A stretch of DNA of 64,000 nt, taken from NCBI GenBank assembly GCA_027450045.1, contig DAIDKM010000001.1, positions 58,610 to 122,609 of the forward strand, given 5' to 3'. Shown one piece after another: positions 17,397 to 25,696 of the stretch. The notes under the pieces were generated by a model that did no database searches, had not been told where the DNA came from, and saw only the letters and a list, made by a program, of their open reading frames with translations. This DNA is from Paludibacter sp. Its GTDB lineage: Bacteria > Bacteroidota > Bacteroidia > Bacteroidales > Paludibacteraceae. How positions within the stretch are numbered: the first letter of the stretch is position 1; every line of letters begins with the position of its first letter. The translations under genes were made by a program, and so were the position numbers.

Positions 17397-18785
17397 TTAA
17401 GCTATAAAAGTGGTAATGTCAGAAATAATTTTATCTGCTAATTGATTGGCTTCTTCTGATGTAGGTGCTTCGGTATAGATACGAATGATAGGTTCGGTAT
17501 TGGATTTGCGCAGATGAACCCAACTATTTGGGAAATCAACTTTTACCCCATCGACAGTATTAATATCGAATGAAGCATACTTTTCTGCAATATGACGTAA
17601 AAGATTGTCTACGTTTATGTTTTGAGTGAGATCCATTCGTTTCTTTGCCATGAAATAGGAAGGGTAAGTGGCACGTAAAGCAGTCGGTGTTTTTTCGCTG
17701 ATAGCTAAATGAGAAAGAAACAACGCGATTCCTACTAAAGCGTCGCGGCCATAATGACTTTCTGGATAAATGACACCTCCATTTCCTTCGCCACCAATAA
17801 TGGCTTGTGTTGCTTTCATCTTATCAACCACATTCACTTCGCCAACGGCTGATGCTGTATATGTGCCGCCATATTTTACTGTCACGTCACGTAAGGCACG
17901 CGTTGAACTCATGTTTGAAACCGTATTGCCAGGCGTATGAGATAATACGTAGTCGGCTACTGCAACTAACGTATATTCTTCTCCAAACATGGAACCATCT
18001 TCGCATACAATGGCTAATCGATCTACATCTGGATCGACAACAAAGCCGACATCTGCTTGTCCTTGTTTTAATACTTCAGCAATTTGAGTCAAATGTTCGG
18101 GAAGAGGTTCCGGATTATGGGCAAATAGACCATCCGGCGTGCAATTGATTTTTTCAATCATGTTAACCCCCAATGCTTCAAGCAATGCCGGAATCGCAAT
18201 GCCACCAACTGAATTGACACAATCAATTGCAACAGTGAAATTGGATTGGTATATTGCTTCGATGTTCACCAAAGGTAAGGATAGTACCTTTTCAATATGT
18301 TTTTGAGTGTAGCTGTTATCGTCAGTCAGTTTGCCTAGTTCGCTGACTGTCGCAAAGGTGTAACTGCCTGATTCGGCAATAGAAAGTACTTCTTCCCCTT
18401 CCTGTGCATTTAGAAATTCGCCTTGTTCGTTAAGCAGTTTCAACGCATTCCATTGCTTTGGGTTATGACTGGCAGTCAGAATGATGCCACCGGAAGCTTG
18501 TTCTAATTGCACAGCTATTTCGGTCGTAGGTGTGGAAGCAAGACCAATATTGACCACATCGCATCCCATGCCTAAAAGAGTTCCGATTACGACATGATTG
18601 ACCATTTCTCCTGAAATACGCGCATCACGTCCAACAACAATTTTAGCCTTAGTAGCAGTTGATCTTTTAATGATCCAAGATGCATAAGCAGCCGTAAAAC
18701 GTACGAGATCGAGTGGATTTAATCCTTCACCAAGTTGGCCGCCGATAGTGCCACGAATGCCTGAAATAGATTTAATGAGTGTCAT
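17397..18785 (-). CDS. glmM: Phosphohexose mutase, GlmM-type (phosphoglucosamine mutase)
   Basis: Alpha-D-phosphohexomutase that moves phosphate between C6 and C1 of a hexose phosphate. The phosphoserine loop TASHNP gives Ser106; the metal-binding loop DPDVDR lies at 251-256; the sugar loop reads [18 protein letters not shown] and the phosphate-binding C-terminal loop [15 protein letters not shown]. The sequence matches the GlmM annotation used for Bacteroidota, giving GlcN-1-P for peptidoglycan and LPS. Its place four bases before gmd also allows mannose-1-P formation (ManB role); the sequence alone does not decide. Confidence 0.85.
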   Translation of the reverse strand: MTLIKSISGIRGTIGGQLGEGLNPLDLVRFTAAYASWIIKRSTATKAKIVVGRDARISGEMVNHVVIGTLLGMGCDVVNIGLASTPTTEIAVQLEQASGGIILTASHNPKQWNALKLLNEQGEFLNAQEGEEVLSIAESGSYTFATVSELGKLTDDNSYTQKHIEKVLSLPLVNIEAIYQSNFTVAIDCVNSVGGIAIPALLEALGVNMIEKINCTPDGLFAHNPEPLPEHLTQIAEVLKQGQADVGFVVDPDVDRLAIVCEDGSMFGEEYTLVAVADYVLSHTPGNTVSNMSSTRALRDVTVKYGGTYTASAVGEVNVVDKMKATQAIIGGEGNGGVIYPESHYGRDALVGIALFLSHLAISEKTPTALRATYPSYFMAKKRMDLTQNINVDNLLRHIAEKYASFDINTVDGVKVDFPNSWVHLRKSNTEPIIRIYTEAPTSEEANQLADKIISDITTFIA

Positions 18786-18917
18786 ACATTATCTGTTTGA
18801 TTTCAAAATAGACTTGAAACATCTTTGCCATCATTTCTTCGCTATGCAGAAAAAAGATCACACAGAAAAACACAGAAATGAAGCCATGCAAGTTGCCGTC
18901 AAAATTAAACGATTGTT

Positions 18918-19472
18918 TTAATTTTGGCTTGGTAGTTTTAAGATGCTAATTACGTGAATATAAGGAATGATGCTGGTTTGTTCTGCAGAGAACCCAAGAC
19001 CACCAGGAACGATCATTTGAGCTTTCGCACCACTATATTTCATATACGAAACCGCTTCTTGCCAAGCTGGTGGCTCTGATCCAGAAACTCTAAATGTCAT
19101 GATATACGGATACGGAGCATTGAGAGTCGTCCAAGTATTTTCAACGGTATCAGGTGGATTAGAAATGGAAATTTTCAGGTAACGAACAACCACTTGATCT
19201 CCACCTTGGATTGAATCAGATGCGATGGTGGTATCACCAGGTTGTATCAAATGATAATAAAGGCCTGTTGGTGTGAGGCAATATTCATTTGATGTCCAAG
19301 CGTTAAAAGCCGGTAGAGTGCTAGTCACCTGAATGCCGTTTTGCTTTATATAGTTTTTGATGGTGGCAGTTTGTGCGCTCAATAAATTTGCATACGTTCC
19401 AGTAGTGGTACATCCGGTTACTAAAAAAATCAGGATAAGACTACCGAAGAGAAAAATGGAGGCTTTTTTCAT
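18918..19472 (-). CDS. DUF4827-like lipoprotein (FKBP-like)
   Basis: Predicted lipoprotein of 184 residues from the internal ATG at 19472; the 54 extra residues in the ORF track are basic and lack signal character, and the -7 element at 19530-19537 lies within them. The signal peptide MKKASIFLFGSLILIFLVTGC has a lipobox with Cys21. The mature part starts with ANLLSAQTATIKNYIKQNGIQV and contains a beta region with GGDQVVVRYLKI and GAKAQMIVPGGLGFS that resembles a degenerate FKBP peptidyl-prolyl isomerase fold, as in the DUF4827 family. The ligand or client is unknown. It is divergent from the NigD-like gene. Confidence 0.75.
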   Translation of the reverse strand: MKKASIFLFGSLILIFLVTGCTTTGTYANLLSAQTATIKNYIKQNGIQVTSTLPAFNAWTSNEYCLTPTGLYYHLIQPGDTTIASDSIQGGDQVVVRYLKISISNPPDTVENTWTTLNAPYPYIMTFRVSGSEPPAWQEAVSYMKYSGAKAQMIVPGGLGFSAEQTSIIPYIHVISILKLPSQN

Positions 19473-19529
19473 AAATGGAATAGGAAATTGAGAGTTTTTA
19501 GCCATGCCGAAGCAAGGATTTATTGCCGA

Positions 19530-19537
19530 CAAAGTTA
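19530..19537 (-). promoter_or_regulatory. -7 promoter element for the DUF4827-like gene
   Basis: The minus strand reads TAACTTTG (TAnnTTTG), 58 bases before the ATG at 19472. Confidence 0.5.
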
Positions 19538-19786
19538 CAATTTTATTTCGTTTTAAGGCAACTTGGCGATTTGATTTTTCGAGATATGATATTCTTTTTG
19601 TTTTTCGTCGCCGAAATTTGAAAGAATGAATCAAACATAGATATTTTCAAATAATGTACTCTGAACGTTCAGATAATTTTTCAGAAATCGCAGAGGTACT
19701 TGTCATAAAAAAGAATAAATATGCCAACACGTGCAACGTTTTCATCTTTCATTCATCTTTTTATTTAGAAATAGAGTTTAAAGAGG

Positions 19787-20464
19787 ATGATGAAAAGTTT
19801 TGTATTGCTCTTTGTTTTATTGGGTTTATTGGAGTCATGCAATCAAGAAGATGGATTGTCATACAATCATATGATCGTTAGTTTGGCTACCGTGGAGCAG
19901 GTGTCTGGTAATTCGTTTTTACTACGATTAGATAATGACACGGTGTTGGATCCTCTTGTTGATGATGCGAGTTCGTTTGCCCCTGTCAATTCACAACGTG
20001 TAATGATTAACTACACGATATTGAGCAAAAACATTGTACCGGATAACTCCTATAATTATAAAATTCGGTTGAATGATGTGAAGGACGTGTTGACAAAAGA
20101 GATTATTCCTTTTTTTGCTGCAACGAACGATAGCATCGGAAACGATCCGATTAATGTTACAGATTGTTGGATTGGTAGTCATTATGTAAACGTTACGTTT
20201 ACTTATTATGGGTCAAGTGCAAATCATCTTATCAGTTTAGTGAAGTTGACTTCCGGAGGAGCTTCTGCTGATAGTACCGTTTATCTGGAATTGCGGCATA
20301 ATGCTTATCGTGATTTTTCGACGCGTGTGAATCAAGGCGTAGTTTCATTTGATATCCGATCGTTACAGAAAAGTAATGGAGTACCGGTAAAAATAATGGT
20401 GACAGCAAAAGGGACAAACGGCGTTGAAAAAGTTTACTCATTGATTTATAAATATATGGTTTGA
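19787..20464 (+). CDS. NigD-like lipoprotein
   Basis: Predicted lipoprotein of 225 residues resembling NigD-like proteins of Bacteroidales, some of which lie beside bacteriocin or envelope genes. The signal peptide ends in LLESC (Cys18). The mature part has an N-terminal small beta domain (residues 28-90, with VEQVSGNSFLLRLDND and VMINYTILSKN) and a larger C-terminal domain with NVTDCWIGSHYVNVTFTYY. No NigA-C or other bacteriocin gene is nearby. A rho-independent terminator follows 90 bases after the stop, so it is probably a single-gene unit. Confidence 0.75.
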   Translation: MMKSFVLLFVLLGLLESCNQEDGLSYNHMIVSLATVEQVSGNSFLLRLDNDTVLDPLVDDASSFAPVNSQRVMINYTILSKNIVPDNSYNYKIRLNDVKDVLTKEIIPFFAATNDSIGNDPINVTDCWIGSHYVNVTFTYYGSSANHLISLVKLTSGGASADSTVYLELRHNAYRDFSTRVNQGVVSFDIRSLQKSNGVPVKIMVTAKGTNGVEKVYSLIYKYMV

Positions 20465-20557
20465 ATGCAACGAGTTTATCTACACATAACTTGGAAACTA
20501 TAAGTCTTTGTGAAAAGGCACGCATTCATTAATTTTTGGTTTTTGGTTAGATGGGAG

Positions 20558-20589
20558 TCCGGTCCACTGTGAAGTGGCCGGATTTTTTT
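20558..20589 (+). terminator. Rho-independent terminator after the NigD-like gene
   Basis: TCCGG-T-CCACT / AGTGG-CCGGA with a GTGA loop, a ten-base stem with one bulged T, followed by seven T. It separates the lipoprotein gene from the lutB promoter that starts 22 bases later. Confidence 0.85.
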
Positions 20590-20610
20590 GTAAGCGCCTT
20601 AAACTTTTAC

Positions 20611-20618
20611 TATCTTTG
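20611..20618 (+). promoter_or_regulatory. -7 promoter element for lutB
   Basis: TATCTTTG matches TAnnTTTG exactly. It lies 32 bases before the TTG start at 20650 and 59 bases before the alternative TTG at 20677. Confidence 0.6.
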
Positions 20619-20649
20619 AGCCCGATTTCATTGTGGAGTATTACCATCA

Positions 20650-22071
20650 TTGACAGGACTTCTCTTCTATACAAAATTGAAAGCTAAGACCCAATTTCAG
20701 CAAGATGCCGCGAAGATTGCTTTTAACGAGCGACACCGGAAAACAATTCAATTCAATATTTCACGGTATGATGCCGCTGTTGAACGTGGTTATCAGCGGT
20801 ATGAAAATATATCGTTGGCAAAAGATCGCGCAGCTTATATCAAACGAGAGATGTTGACTCATTGGGACGGCTATTTGTTGCAATTTGAAGAAAGCATTAC
20901 CAAACGTGGCGCAAAGGTACTTTGGGCAAGCGATGCCCATGAGGTCATAGAGCATGTGAAACAACTTTTGACGGAACATCAAGCTACGCTGTTGGTGAAA
21001 AGTAAATCAATGACCACCGAAGAAGTTTCGTTTAATGAAGAAGTGACGCAAGTTGGATGTGAATCTGTGGAGACTGATCTGGGAGAATTCATCGTGCAAG
21101 TGGCCGGAGAACGTCCGTATCACATTGTGACGCCGGCAATGCACAAATCAAAAGAGGATATTGCGACGCTTTTTCACGAAAAATTTGCGACACCTTCCGA
21201 TAGTACTCCTGAAGAACTGACTGCTTACGTGCGTGCTTTGTTACGGAAAAAATTTACGTCAGCCGATGTGGGTGTTACAGGGGCCAACTTTTTAATTGCC
21301 GATATTGGCGCGGTTGCGGTTACCGAAAATGAGGGAAATGCCTTGATGAGCACCTCATTTCCTAAATTGCACATTGTGATTGCCGGCATTGAAAAAGTAA
21401 TTCCGAAAATGAGCCAATTAGGTACTTTTCAACCTCTTTTGGCAGCTTTGGGAACTGGGCAACAAGTGTCGGCTTACAACACTCTGTTCACTGGACCGAG
21501 ACAAAAAGGCGAAGTTGATGGGCCTGAAGAAATGGTTGTCATTTTGATGGACAACGGGCGCACAAAAGTGTACGAAGACGAAGAGGTTGCTGAAGTGCTT
21601 TCGTGTATTCGGTGCGGTGCTTGTTTGAATGCATGTCCTGTGTATAAAACCATTGGCGGCTATACCTACAATACGACTTACAGCGGGCCTATCGGATCAG
21701 TGATAACTCCTTTTTTCAAAGGAATAAGCGAAATGGGGCATTTAAGTTTCGCTTGCAGCTTGTGTGGTAAATGTTTCGAAGTATGCCCTGTTCGTATTCC
21801 ATTGTCAAAATTACTGCTTATCAATCGTCGAAAAGTGGTGGAAGAAACAGCTCGGCCAATAGCTGAAAAATGGGGAATGGGAGGATTTGCTTTGCTTGCC
21901 AAGCATCGTTTTTGGTTTGATTTTTTCCCTTCTTGGATGAAAAACATCGGAACTGTTCCTTTTAACTATACTTTGTGGGGACCTAAGCGAAAAATGCCTA
22001 CCTTTCATCGCTCTTTTGCAAAACAATGGAAACAACGACATAACAATAACTTATCAGCCGATCAATACTAA
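20650..22071 (+). CDS. lutB: LutB-like iron-sulfur protein (L-lactate utilisation)
   Basis: Member of the LutB/YkgF family, whose Bacillus subtilis relative is part of the LutABC complex that oxidises L-lactate. The N-terminal LUD domain includes LVKSKSMTTEEVSFNEE and the LRKKFTSADVGVTGANF segment; two ferredoxin-type 4Fe-4S motifs follow, with cysteines 319/322/325/329 and 369/372/375/379. No ATG is available near the start: the frame opens with TTG at 20650, or TTG at 20677, just after a good promoter. lutA and lutC are not beside it; the next gene is an FKBP lipoprotein 11 bases on. The partners must be elsewhere or the protein works with another oxidoreductase. Confidence 0.88.
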   Translation: MTGLLFYTKLKAKTQFQQDAAKIAFNERHRKTIQFNISRYDAAVERGYQRYENISLAKDRAAYIKREMLTHWDGYLLQFEESITKRGAKVLWASDAHEVIEHVKQLLTEHQATLLVKSKSMTTEEVSFNEEVTQVGCESVETDLGEFIVQVAGERPYHIVTPAMHKSKEDIATLFHEKFATPSDSTPEELTAYVRALLRKKFTSADVGVTGANFLIADIGAVAVTENEGNALMSTSFPKLHIVIAGIEKVIPKMSQLGTFQPLLAALGTGQQVSAYNTLFTGPRQKGEVDGPEEMVVILMDNGRTKVYEDEEVAEVLSCIRCGACLNACPVYKTIGGYTYNTTYSGPIGSVITPFFKGISEMGHLSFACSLCGKCFEVCPVRIPLSKLLLINRRKVVEETARPIAEKWGMGGFALLAKHRFWFDFFPSWMKNIGTVPFNYTLWGPKRKMPTFHRSFAKQWKQRHNNNLSADQY

Positions 22072-22082
22072 ATTTCTTTTTT

Positions 22083-22559
22083 ATGTTAAATTCAAAACTA
22101 TTCAAAGCATTGCCTCTTCTTCTCATTGCGTTTATCGTGGGCGCATGTAACAGTCAAACGAGTAATTGGCAAACATTGAATCAACAATTTCTCGATCACA
22201 ATAAAACGCAAAGTGGGGTAGTGACCACTTCAACCGGGTTGCAATATAAAGTCATTACTCAAGGTATTGGTCTAAAACCTAATTCGGGTAGTCAAGTATC
22301 ACTACTTTACACCGGAAAACTTATTGACGGCACGGTGTTTGACACTACTGTAAATGATACAACCTTAGTTAACACGCCGCGTTTACTCTATGTGTCAAGT
22401 GTTGTTTCGGGTTTTCAGGAAGCTTTATTGAAAATGAATACCGGCTCAACATTTGAAATTTATATTCCCCAATCGTTAGGATATGGCACTACCGCTATGG
22501 GATCAATTCCTGCTTATTCGACGTTAATTTTTGACGTTCAGCTAATAGATGTGGAGTAG
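22083..22559 (+). CDS. FKBP-type peptidyl-prolyl isomerase lipoprotein
   Basis: Secreted prolyl isomerase that helps envelope proteins fold. The signal peptide ends in the lipobox FIVGAC (Cys22). After a short linker the FKBP domain covers residues 50-158, with GLQYKVITQG, VSLLYTGKLIDGTVFDTT and the C-terminal SLGYGTTAMGSIPAYSTLIFDVQLIDV. One insertion (NDTTLVNTPRLLYVSS) replaces the usual tight turn before VVSGFQEALLKM. It lies 11 bases after lutB on the same strand and is probably co-transcribed; a hairpin follows its stop. Confidence 0.92.
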   Translation: MLNSKLFKALPLLLIAFIVGACNSQTSNWQTLNQQFLDHNKTQSGVVTTSTGLQYKVITQGIGLKPNSGSQVSLLYTGKLIDGTVFDTTVNDTTLVNTPRLLYVSSVVSGFQEALLKMNTGSTFEIYIPQSLGYGTTAMGSIPAYSTLIFDVQLIDVE

Positions 22560-22583
22560 GAAGTTGGTTGCTTAAAACAAACA

Positions 22584-22619
22584 GAAAGAGAGTTTCATAT
22601 TTAAATGAGGCTCTCTTTC
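22584..22619. terminator. Hairpin between convergent FKBP and permease genes
   Basis: GAAAGAGAG pairs with CTCTCTTTC, with an inner TCAT/ATGA pairing in the loop. It starts 25 bases after the FKBP stop and is followed on the plus strand by GTTGTTTT. The symmetrical stem could serve both converging units. Confidence 0.6.
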
Positions 22620-22797
22620 GTTGTTTTGCTGGTATCGTATAGATTTCTCTGATGTAAAGATTGTACTGAATGGCGCCGATAAATTGTCAGAATAAATAGT
22701 TTTCACATTCTTTGTCGCTGAAATTTCTGGGAAGAAAAAAATCGCGATTTTTGTGTTGTCCGAAATTTGGTTTGCCTCAGTAACCTGTCGTTCTTCC

Positions 22798-24276
22798 CTA
22801 TTTTGTGTTGTTATTTGCCTCTTCCTCCATGCGTGCTTTGCGTGCATAACTGTGTTTCCGTCCATAGGTAAAATAGATTGTGAAACCAATAATCATCCAT
22901 AAAACCAAACGAATCCACGTGTCAAGCGGCAATGAAAGCATTTGTGCCAGACAAACTACTGCACCTAAAATAGGAATAAATGGCACCCAGGGAGTTTTGA
23001 AAGAGCGGGGAGCGTCAGGCTCTTTTTTACGCAAAATGATGATGCCGATGGAGACGATGACAAAGGCCAGGAGCGTACCGATAGAAACCAGTTCTCCCAA
23101 TAAACCAATAGGAAAGAGTCCGGCAAATAAAGCGGCAAAACTGCCTGTGACAATCGTTGTGATATAGGGTGTTTTGAATCGAGGGTGCGTTTTGGCAAAA
23201 CTTTTCCATAGCAATCCATCGCTTGCCATCGTAAAAAAGATACGCGATTGGCCTAACAAAAGCACTAAAACTACGGAACTTAATCCTGCAATGGCGCCGA
23301 TTTTAATGATAGGACGAAGCCATATCAAACTTGATCCCGCAGTGTCAATGGCTAAAGCAATAGGAGCTGGTACGTTTAATTTGTGATAATTTACAATGCC
23401 AGTCAGCGTCAAACTGACGGCAATGTAAAGTAGCGTGCATATTGCCAATGAGACTAAAATGCCAATCGGCATATCGCGTTTAGGATTTTTGGCCTCTTGC
23501 GCTGTTGTTGATATGGCATCGAACCCAATGTAAGCAAAAAATACCACGGCGGCTCCCGTTAAAATACCCGATAATCCGTATTGCCCCCAAACACCTGTAT
23601 TTTTGGGAATAAATGGAGTCCAGTTTTGAAGGTGAATATGGCCAATTCCAAACCCTACAAAAAGTAGGATCACTGACACTTTGATTATAACAACGATATT
23701 ATTGACTTTGGCGGACTCCTTGATCCCGATGACCAATAACGTAGTCATCAAGCCGATGATAAACATGGCCGGAAAATTGATGATTGCACCACTGTGATGC
23801 CAGCCCGAAGCATCGTAGATGAAGGGACTTTGAGAAATGGAAGCAGGTAACGCGATGCCAAAATCGTGCAAGAAACTAATCACATATCCCGACCATCCTA
23901 CGGCAACGGTAGCTGAGCCGAAAAGGTATTCTAAAATCAAATCCCAGCCAATAATCCATGCCACAAACTCGCCCATCGTGGCATATCCGTAAGTATAGGC
24001 GCTACCCGAAATAGGTATCATAGAGGCAAATTCGGCATAACAGAGGCCGGCAAAGAGGCTCCCCAATGCCGATAATATAAACGATAATGCCAATGCCGGT
24101 CCTGCGTGCATTTCTGCAGCGGTACCTGTGAGTACAAAAATGCCAGCTCCAATGACACCTCCAATACCCAGTAGGACTAAGTTCGTTGCGCTTAAATGGC
24201 GTTTCAACGTGTTATGGTTTTCTGACTGATCAATAAGTTGAGCAATCGTTTTTTTGATGAACAAGTCTTTAATCAT
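22798..24276 (-). CDS. APC-family amino acid permease
   Basis: Inner-membrane amino acid transporter of the APC superfamily, closest in pattern to the cationic-amino-acid (CAT/YfnA-like) branch. The substrate-binding first helix carries GIGGVIGAGIFVLTG (about residues 36-50), followed by PALALSFILSALGSLFAGLCYAE and the SGSAYTYGYATMGEFVAWIIGW segment. About twelve to fourteen membrane helices fill 492 residues, and the short tail is Lys/Glu/Asn-rich. A minus-strand TAATTTTG element lies about 90 bases upstream. It is convergent with FKBP. The amino acid transported cannot be named. Confidence 0.88.
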   Translation of the reverse strand: MIKDLFIKKTIAQLIDQSENHNTLKRHLSATNLVLLGIGGVIGAGIFVLTGTAAEMHAGPALALSFILSALGSLFAGLCYAEFASMIPISGSAYTYGYATMGEFVAWIIGWDLILEYLFGSATVAVGWSGYVISFLHDFGIALPASISQSPFIYDASGWHHSGAIINFPAMFIIGLMTTLLVIGIKESAKVNNIVVIIKVSVILLFVGFGIGHIHLQNWTPFIPKNTGVWGQYGLSGILTGAAVVFFAYIGFDAISTTAQEAKNPKRDMPIGILVSLAICTLLYIAVSLTLTGIVNYHKLNVPAPIALAIDTAGSSLIWLRPIIKIGAIAGLSSVVLVLLLGQSRIFFTMASDGLLWKSFAKTHPRFKTPYITTIVTGSFAALFAGLFPIGLLGELVSIGTLLAFVIVSIGIIILRKKEPDAPRSFKTPWVPFIPILGAVVCLAQMLSLPLDTWIRLVLWMIIGFTIYFTYGRKHSYARKARMEEEANNNTK

Positions 24277-24363
24277 TGGAATGAATATGGAGTTAATGCG
24301 TAAAAGAATTCAATTTGAAACTATAATTCTCTTTTGAGTGACCAATCGCAACGAAACAAGGCG

Positions 24364-24371
24364 CAAAATTA
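24364..24371 (-). promoter_or_regulatory. -7 promoter element for the APC permease
   Basis: The minus strand reads TAATTTTG (TAnnTTTG), 88 bases before the permease ATG. Confidence 0.45.
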
Positions 24372-24535
24372 CTTTTTTTATCGATACTTTGGTCGTTTCC
24401 GTTGACAATTATGCAGAATTGATGTATTTGTATTGAAACAATTCCGGGTGAAAGGAATCAACCAATCTCTTTTTCTTTTTTTTTCAAACCTGAGATTCTA
24501 CATTAAATGATGAAAAAGTAATATCTTTGCAAGCT

Positions 24536-24619
24536 ATGTAAAAACGAAGAACGGGTAACATTTGAGGAAGTAATTGTCTCTCTAAATGAAACTGTGAAGT
24601 GGCGAATAGCCGCTTTTTT
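24536..24619 (+). ncRNA. Candidate ~85-nt small RNA or deoC leader attenuator
   Basis: A perfect -7 element TATCTTTG at 24522-24529 implies initiation near 24536. At 24597-24615 AAGTGGC pairs with GCCGCTT around a five-base loop and the T-tract runs to 24619, which looks like a terminator. Between them I find no open reading frame longer than a few codons. The product would be a free RNA of about 85 bases, or an attenuated leader if transcription can read through to deoC 113 bases on. No known RNA family is recognised. Confidence 0.35.
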
Positions 24620-24732
24620 CCATCTGTTTTGAGCCAAACAACTGTTTAATAAAAAAAGAAGCAATCATTGTTTGCATACAGCGAATACCTGTTTTTTGTT
24701 CTTTCAATGCCCATTTTCTTAATCAAGTGCAA

Positions 24733-25611
24733 ATGAAAGATTTTAATGTTTTTTTTCAAAGTTATGGTGTCACGTTGAATGACGTGGAAGTTGCCAGCCA
24801 AACGGCTCGTTTATTATCGGAAAAAACGTCTGAAAATAAAACTATTGAGGTGTACAAACGTTGCTTTAACTCAATCGATTTAACTTCACTCAACTCAACC
24901 GATAATGTCACGAACATTCGTTCGATGGTCGAAAAGGTCAATACCTTTGCAGATCATTTTTCGGATATGCCGTCGGTGGCTGCTGTTTGTGTTTATCCCA
25001 ATTTTTCGGAAATTGTTCATAAAGAATTGACTGCGCCTATAGGTGTTGCTGCTGTGTCGGCAGGATTTCCTTCGTCACAAACTTTCATTGAGATTAAAGT
25101 GGCTGAAACAGCCTTGGCTGTACATGACGGTGCATCGGAGATTGATGTGGTAATTTCCGTAGGAAGTTTTTTACATGGTCTATATGAGGATGTATTTGAG
25201 GAATTGAGTGAGCTGAAAGCGGCTTGTCGTGATGCACATTTGAAAGTGATTCTTGAAACCGGAGCTTTGAAACATGCTGTGGAAATCAAAAAAGCGTCGT
25301 TGTTGGCCATGGAAGCAGGCGCTGATTTTATCAAAACATCGACCGGGAAAATGAATCCCGCCGCAACGCCAGAGGCTGCTTACGTGATGTGCAATGTGAT
25401 CAGCGAATACTATAAAAAGACAGGAAGAAAAGTGGGATTCAAAGCCGCCGGAGGTATTGCAACGTCTGCGGATGCTGTTAACTATTACACCATTGTGAAA
25501 GAAATATTAGGTGAGGAATGGCTCAACAACGGTCTTTTCCGGTTGGGCGCAAGTCGTTTAGCAAATAATTTGCTCACTTCCATTTATGGGAAAGAAATCA
25601 CCTATTTTTAA
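24733..25611 (+). CDS. deoC: Deoxyribose-phosphate aldolase
   Basis: Class I aldolase that splits 2-deoxyribose-5-phosphate to acetaldehyde and glyceraldehyde-3-phosphate in deoxynucleoside breakdown. The ORF track starts at GTG 24727; the ATG six bases on (MKDFNVFF) is preferred. The barrel shows VAAVCVYPNF, EIDVVISVGSFL, LKVILETGAL and the Schiff-base lysine in ADFIKTSTGK, then GRKVGFKAAGGI. About 50 residues precede the first barrel strand, which fits the longer DeoC type of about 290 residues. No other deo gene is adjacent. Confidence 0.95.
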   Translation: MKDFNVFFQSYGVTLNDVEVASQTARLLSEKTSENKTIEVYKRCFNSIDLTSLNSTDNVTNIRSMVEKVNTFADHFSDMPSVAAVCVYPNFSEIVHKELTAPIGVAAVSAGFPSSQTFIEIKVAETALAVHDGASEIDVVISVGSFLHGLYEDVFEELSELKAACRDAHLKVILETGALKHAVEIKKASLLAMEAGADFIKTSTGKMNPAATPEAAYVMCNVISEYYKKTGRKVGFKAAGGIATSADAVNYYTIVKEILGEEWLNNGLFRLGASRLANNLLTSIYGKEITYF

Positions 25612-25696
25612 TCACAGTTTTCTTGCAATAAGTAAGGAGGAATGATGTGCTGGTTTTGATTTATTCTCCTTCTTATTTACTTAAATACAAAATCTC

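Larger units (their letters stand above)
24277..24732. other. Divergent intergenic region with promoters and a candidate small RNA
   Basis: About 455 bases between the permease (leftward) and deoC (rightward). It contains a minus-strand promoter element at 24364-24371, a plus-strand promoter element at 24522-24529 and a hairpin with T-tract at 24597-24619. The last 110 bases before deoC are AT-rich with no recognisable motif. Confidence 0.5.

Noticed and set aside
18844-18921. 25-codon plus-strand frame between glmM and the DUF4827-like gene
   Set aside because: It overlaps the 3' end of the annotated gene, has no promoter of the usual type and nothing to compare with.
19654-19881. 75-residue ORF before the NigD-like gene
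   Set aside because: Overlaps the lipoprotein gene in another frame and lacks a credible N-terminus; the lipoprotein frame has a clear lipobox.
22572-22889. 105-residue minus-strand ORF next to the permease
   Set aside because: It overlaps the permease C-terminus in another frame and contains the FKBP/permease terminator hairpin.
20566-24603. Shared 13-mer ACTGTGAAGTGGC in the NigD terminator and the candidate RNA before deoC
   Set aside because: A few dozen 13-base matches are expected by chance within 64 kb, and the surrounding sequences differ.
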